DNA of 64,000 nt, taken from contig CP136064.1 of NCBI GenBank assembly GCA_032622095.1, positions 51,898,073 through 51,962,072 on the forward strand, written 5' to 3'. The position numbers and the translations under genes were made by a program. Under the pieces are notes generated by a model, which was not told the DNA's origin, ran no database searches, and saw only the letters and a list, made by a program, of their open reading frames with translations. Below are positions 57,836 to 64,000 of this stretch, piece by piece. Source of the stretch: Siphonodentalium dalli. Lineage: Eukaryota > Mollusca > Scaphopoda > Gadilida > Siphonodentaliidae. Numbering within the stretch: the first letter of the stretch is position 1; each line of letters starts with the position of its first letter.

Positions 57836-60800
57836 TAGCTTCATACATATACTACCCATATTAAGATCCATCGACTGGGTTAAATATCAATGTCCTGGTA
57901 TGACAGCATGTAGCTTCATACAGGTACTACCCATATCAAGATCCATCGGATGGGTTAAATATCAATGTCCTGGTATGACAGCATGTAGCTTCATACAGGT
58001 ACTACCCATATCAAGATCCATCGGATGGGTTAAATATCAATGTCCTGGTATGACAGCATGTAGCTTCATACATATACTACCCATATCAAGATCCATCGAC
58101 TGGGTTAAATATCAATGTCCTGGTATGACAACATGTAGCTTCATACATATACTACCCATATCAAGATCCATCGACTGGGTTAAATATCAATGTCCTGGTA
58201 TGACAGCATGTAGCTTCACACAGGTACTACCCATATCAAGATCCATCGGATGGGTTAAATATCAATGCCCTGGTATGACAGCAAGTAGCTTCATACAGGT
58301 ACTACCCATATCAAGATCCATCGGATGGGTTAAATATCAATGTCCTGGTATGACAGCATGTAGCTTCATACAGGTATACCCATATCAAGATCCATCGGAT
58401 GGGTTAAATATCAATGTCCTGGTATGACAGCATGTAGCTTCATACATATACTACCCATATCAAGATCCATCGACTGGGTTAAATATCAATGTCCTGGTAT
58501 GACAGCATGTAGCTTCACATAGGTACTACCCATATCAAGATCCATCGGATGGGTTAAATATCAATGCCCTGGTATGACAGCATGTAGCTTCATACAGGTA
58601 CTACCCATATCAAGATCCATCGGATGGGTTAAATATCAATGCCCTGGTATGACAGCATGTAGCTTCATACAGGTATACCCATATCAAGATCCATCGGATG
58701 GGTTAAATATCAATGTCCTGGTATGACAGCATGTAGCTTCATACAGGTACTACCCATATCAAGATCCATCGGATGGGTTAAATATCAATGCCCTGGTATG
58801 ACAGCAAGTAGCTTCATACAGGTACTACCCATATCAAGATCCATCGGATGGGTTAAATATCAATGCCCTGGTATGACAGCATGTAGCTTCATACAGGTAC
58901 TACCCATATCAAGATCCATCGACTGGGTTAAATATCAATGTCCTGGTATGACAGCATGTAGCTTCATACAGGTATACCCATATCAAGATCCATCGGATGG
59001 GTTAAATATCAATGTCCTGGTATGACAGCATGTAGCTTCATACATATACTACCCATATCAAGATCCATCGGATGGGTTAAATATCAATGTCCTGGTATGA
59101 CAGCATGTAGCTTCATACAGGTACTACCCATATCAAGATCCATCGGATGGGTTAAATATCAATGTCCTGGTATGACAGCATGTAGCTTCACACAGGTACT
59201 ACCCATATCAAGATCCATCGGATGGGTTAAATATCAATGTCCTGGTATGACAGCATGTAGCTTCATACAGGTACTACCCATATCAAGATCCATCGACTGG
59301 GTTAAATATCAATGTCCTGGTATGACAGCATGTAGCTTCATACAGGTACTACCCATATCAAGATCCATCGACTGGGTTAAATATCAATGTCCTGGTATGA
59401 CAGCATGTAGCTTCATACAGGTATACCCATATCAAGATCCATCGGATGGGTTAAATATCAATGTCCTGGTATGACAGCATGTAGCTTCATACATATACTA
59501 CCCATATCAAGATCCATCGGATGGGTTAAATATCAATGCCCTGGTATGACAGCATGTAGCTTCATACAGGTACTACCCATATCAAGATCCATCGACTGGG
59601 TTAAATATCAATGTCCTGGTATGACAGCATGTAGCTTCATACAGGTACTACCCATATCAAGATCCATCGGATGGGTTAAATATCAATGCCCTGGTATGAC
59701 AGCATGTAGCTTCATACAGGTACTACCCATATCAAGATCCATCGACTGGGTTAAATATCAATGTCCTGGTATGACAGCATGTAGCTTCATACATATACTA
59801 CCCATATCAAGATCCATCGGATGGGTTAAATATCAATGTCCTGGTATGACAGCATGTAGCTTCATACATATACTACCCATATCAAGATCCATCGGATGGG
59901 TTAAATATCAATGTCCTGGTATGACAGCATGTAGCTTCATACAGGTACTACCCATATCAAGATCCATCGGATGGGTTAAATATCAATGTCCTGGTATGAC
60001 AGCATGTAGCTTCATACAGGTACTACCCATATCAAGATCCATCGGATGGGTTAAATATCAATGTCCTGGTATGACAACATGTAGCTTCATACATATACTA
60101 CCCATATCAAGATCCATCGGATGGGTTAAATATCAATGTCCTGGTATGACAGCATGTAGCTTCATACAGGTACTACCCATATCAAGATCCATCGGATGGG
60201 TTAAATATCAATGTCCTGGTATGACAGCATGTAGCTTCACACAGGTACTACCCATATCAAGATCCATCGGATGGGTTAAATATCAATGTCCTGGTATGAC
60301 AGCATGTAGCTTCATACAGGTATACCCATATCAAGATCCATCGGATGGGTTAAATATCAATGCCCTGGTATGACAGCATGTAGCTTCATACATATACTAC
60401 CCATATCAAGATCCATCGACTGGGTTAAATATCAATGTCCTGGTATGACAGCATGTAGCTTCATACAGGTATACCCATATCAAGATCCACAAGCTTGGTT
60501 AAATATCAATGTCCTGGTATGACAACATGTAGCTTCATACATATACTACCCATATCAAGATCCATCGACTGGGTTAAATATCAATGTCCTGGTATGACAG
60601 CATGTAGCTTCACACAGGTATACTACCCATATCAAGATCCATCGGATGGGTTAAATATCAATTTCCTGTTATGACAGCATGTAGCTTCACACAGGTACTA
60701 CCCATATCAAGATCCACAAGCTTGGTTAAATATCAATGCCCTGGTATGACAGCATGTAGCTTCATACATATACTACCCATATCAAGATCCATCGGATGGG

Positions 60801-63800
60801 TTAAATATCAATGTCCTGGTATGACAGCATGTAGCTTCACACAGGTACTACCCATATCAAGATCCATCGGATGGGTTAAATATCAATGTCCTGGTATGAC
60901 AGCATGTAGCTTCATACAGGTATACCCATATCAAGATCCATCGGATGGGTTAAATATCAATGCCCTGGTATGACAGCATGTAGCTTCATACATATACTAC
61001 CCATATCAAGATCCATCGACTGGGTTAAATATCAATGTCCTGGTATGACAGCATGTAGCTTCATACAGGTATACCCATATCAAGATCCACAAGCTTGGTT
61101 AAATATCAATGTCCTGGTATGACAGCATGTAGCTTCACACAGGTATACTACCCATATCAAGATCCATCGGATGGGTTAAATATCAATTTCCTGTTATGAC
61201 AGCATGTAGCTTCACACAGGTACTACCCATATCAAGATCCACAAGCTTGGTTAAATATCAATGTCCTGGTATGACAGCATGTAGCTTCATACAGGTACTA
61301 CCCATATCAAGATCCATCGGATGGGTTAAATATCAATGTCCTGGTATGACAGCATGTAGCTTCATACAGGTATACCCATATCAAGATCCATCGGATGGGT
61401 TAAATATCAATGTCCTGGTATGACAGCATGTAGCTTCATACAGGTACTACCCATATCAAGATCCATCGGATGGGTTAAATATCAATGCCCTGGTATGACA
61501 GCAAGTAGCTTCATACAGGTACTACCCATATCAAGATCCATCGGATGGGTTAAATATCAATGCCCTGGTATGACAGCATGTAGCTTCATACAGGTACTAC
61601 CCATATCAAGATCCATCGACTGGGTTAAATATCAATGTCCTGGTATGACAGCATGTAGCTTCATACAGGTATACCCATATCAAGATCCATCGGATGGGTT
61701 AAATATCAATGTCCTGGTATGACAGCATGTAGCTTCATACATATACTACCCATATCAAGATCCATCGGATGGGTTAAATATCAATGTCCTGGTATGACAG
61801 CATGTAGCTTCATACAGGTACTACCCATATCAAGATCCATCGGATGGGTTAAATATCAATGTCCTGGTATGACAGCATGTAGCTTCACACAGGTACTACC
61901 CATATCAAGATCCATCGGATGGGTTAAATATCAATGTCCTGGTATGACAGCATGTAGCTTCATACAGGTACTACCCATATCAAGATCCATCGACTGGGTT
62001 AAATATCAATGTCCTGGTATGACAGCATGTAGCTTCATACAGGTACTACCCATATCAAGATCCATCGACTGGGTTAAATATCAATGTCCTGGTATGACAG
62101 CATGTAGCTTCATACAGGTATACCCATATCAAGATCCATCGGATGGGTTAAATATCAATGTCCTGGTATGACAGCATGTAGCTTCATACATATACTACCC
62201 ATATCAAGATCCATCGGATGGGTTAAATATCAATGCCCTGGTATGACAGCATGTAGCTTCATACAGGTACTACCCATATCAAGATCCATCGACTGGGTTA
62301 AATATCAATGTCCTGGTATGACAGCATGTAGCTTCATACAGGTACTACCCATATCAAGATCCATCGGATGGGTTAAATATCAATGCCCTGGTATGACAGC
62401 ATGTAGCTTCATACATATACTACCCATATCAAGATCCATCGGATGGGTTAAATATCAATGTCCTGGTATGACAGCATGTAGCTTCACACAGGTACTACCC
62501 ATATCAAGATCCATCGGATGGGTTAAATATCAATGCCCTGGTATGACAGCATGTAGCTTCATACATATACTACCCATATCAAGATCCATCGGATGGGTTA
62601 AATATCAATGTCCTGGTATGACAGCATGTAGCTTCACACAGGTACTACCCATATCAAGATCCATCGGATGGGTTAAATATCAATGCCCTGGTATGACAGC
62701 ATGTAGCTTCACACAGGTATTACCCATATCAAGATCCATCGACTGGGTTAAATATCAATGTCCTGGTATGACAGCATGTAGCTTCACACAGGTACTACCC
62801 ATATCAAGATCCATCGGATGGGTTAAATATCAATGTCCTGGTATGACAGCATGTAGCTTCATACAGGTACTACCCATATCAAGATCCATCGACTGGGTTA
62901 AATATCAATGTCCTGGTATGACAGCATGTAGCTTCATACATATACTACCCATATCAAGATCCATCGGATGGGTTAAATATCAATGTCCTGGTATGACAGC
63001 ATGTAGCTTCATACATATACTACCCATATCAAGATCCATCGGATGGGTTAAATATCAATGTCCTGGTATGACAGCATGTAGCTTCATACAGGTACTACCC
63101 ATATCAAGATCCATCGGATGGGTTAAATATCAATGTCCTGGTATGACAGCATGTAGCTTCATACAGGTACTACCCATATCAAGATCCATCGGATGGGTTA
63201 AATATCAATGTCCTGGTATGACAACATGTAGCTTCATACATATACTACCCATATCAAGATCCATCGGATGGGTTAAATATCAATGTCCTGGTATGACAGC
63301 ATGTAGCTTCATACAGGTACTACCCATATCAAGATCCATCGGATGGGTTAAATATCAATGTCCTGGTATGACAGCATGTAGCTTCACACAGGTACTACCC
63401 ATATCAAGATCCATCGGATGGGTTAAATATCAATGTCCTGGTATGACAGCATGTAGCTTCATACAGGTATACCCATATCAAGATCCATCGGATGGGTTAA
63501 ATATCAATGCCCTGGTATGACAGCATGTAGCTTCATACATATACTACCCATATCAAGATCCATCGACTGGGTTAAATATCAATGTCCTGGTATGACAGCA
63601 TGTAGCTTCATACAGGTATACCCATATCAAGATCCACAAGCTTGGTTAAATATCAATGTCCTGGTATGACAACATGTAGCTTCATACATATACTACCCAT
63701 ATCAAGATCCATCGACTGGGTTAAATATCAATGTCCTGGTATGACAGCATGTAGCTTCACACAGGTATACTACCCATATCAAGATCCATCGGATGGGTTA

Positions 63801-64000
63801 AATATCAATTTCCTGTTATGACAGCATGTAGCTTCACACAGGTACTACCCATATCAAGATCCACAAGCTTGGTTAAATATCAATGCCCTGGTATGACAGC
63901 ATGTAGCTTCATACATATACTACCCATATCAAGATCCATCGGATGGGTTAAATATCAATGTCCTGGTATGACAGCATGTAGCTTCACACAGGTACTACCC
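57836..64000. repeat. 75-bp satellite array, about 82 monomers, running off the window
   Basis: The monomer begins ATGACAGCATGTAGCTTCAT, contains CATATCAAGATCCATCGGAT and ends TATCAATGTCCTGGT. Variants are CAGGTACTACCC or CATATACTACCC; a one-base-shorter CAGGTATACCC; a two-base-longer CAGGTATACTACCC; CATCGACTGG for CATCGGATGG; CCACAAGCTTGG; and TTTCCTGTTATG. Variant order shows that 58723 onward repeats at 61420 onward (offset 2,697 bp, 36 monomers). Open frames of up to 450 codons follow from the 25-codon length and resemble no protein. Confidence 0.95.

Noticed and set aside
57900-63520. Long open frames (up to 450 codons) of a 25-residue repeat protein
   Set aside because: The frame follows from a 75-bp monomer without stops, is broken by each indel variant, has no start context or family resemblance, and continues into other frames. 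It is treated as satellite DNA.
57836-64000. CRISPR-like array
   Set aside because: Repeats are contiguous 75-bp monomers without unique spacers, and the setting is a eukaryotic genome.

Overview
This window looks like repeat-dense, mostly non-genic nuclear DNA of an animal. It is AT-rich and has no operon-like gene packing. Three non-LTR retrotransposon relics, several miniature DNA transposons, Helentron-type sequence, foldback elements and a long satellite fill most of it. The 'GGCCATAACTC' and 'AAGATGGC(G/T)GC' tandem families remind me of marine lophotrochozoans (bivalve or gastropod), but that placement is recollection, not proof. I found no host protein-coding gene, tRNA or rRNA that I can defend.

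Layout. 0-10 kb: a LINE relic on the minus strand, a near-perfect palindrome, a small foldback element, a second LINE with a long intact reverse-transcriptase frame (plus strand), a minisatellite duplication and a Helentron-like tandem block. 10-25 kb: miniature elements with target-site duplications that can be read directly (TTAA and TAA types), hairpin modules and a segmental duplication arranged A-B-A'. 25-32 kb: a TA-flanked element with palindromic subterminal arrays, a small TTAA-flanked hairpin element and tandem arrays of about 150-160 bp units. 33-40 kb: a second copy of segment B running into a 5-kb foldback whose two halves are diverged inverted copies of each other.

40.3-53.2 kb is the most interesting part. 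An older pair of inverted arms built of about 352-bp GC-rich tandem repeats encloses an 8,594-bp element at 42230-50823. The inner element starts AG, ends CT and is flanked by a 9-bp direct repeat, GATTTGACA. Its long terminal inverted repeats are themselves tandem arrays of a 390-bp unit (about 3.3 copies on the left, about 7.5 on the right). Its centre carries decayed genes: a superfamily-1 helicase joined to an HNH-like zinc domain (plus strand), and on the minus strand a retroviral-type DDE integrase, a small basic protein and a protein I tentatively read as a virion structural component. This resembles Polinton/Maverick or adintovirus-like virus-derived elements, but the gene set seen, the 9-bp target duplication and the satellite-built arms do not match the textbook Polinton. 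All of these genes are broken by stops and frameshifts.

53.7-56.6 kb: a third LINE relic (minus strand) interrupted by a non-autonomous Helentron. 57.5 kb to the window end: a 75-bp satellite with a diverged edge and a homogenised core that shows a higher-order duplication of 36 monomers (2,697 bp). Because 75 bp is 25 codons, the satellite shows long but probably meaningless open frames.
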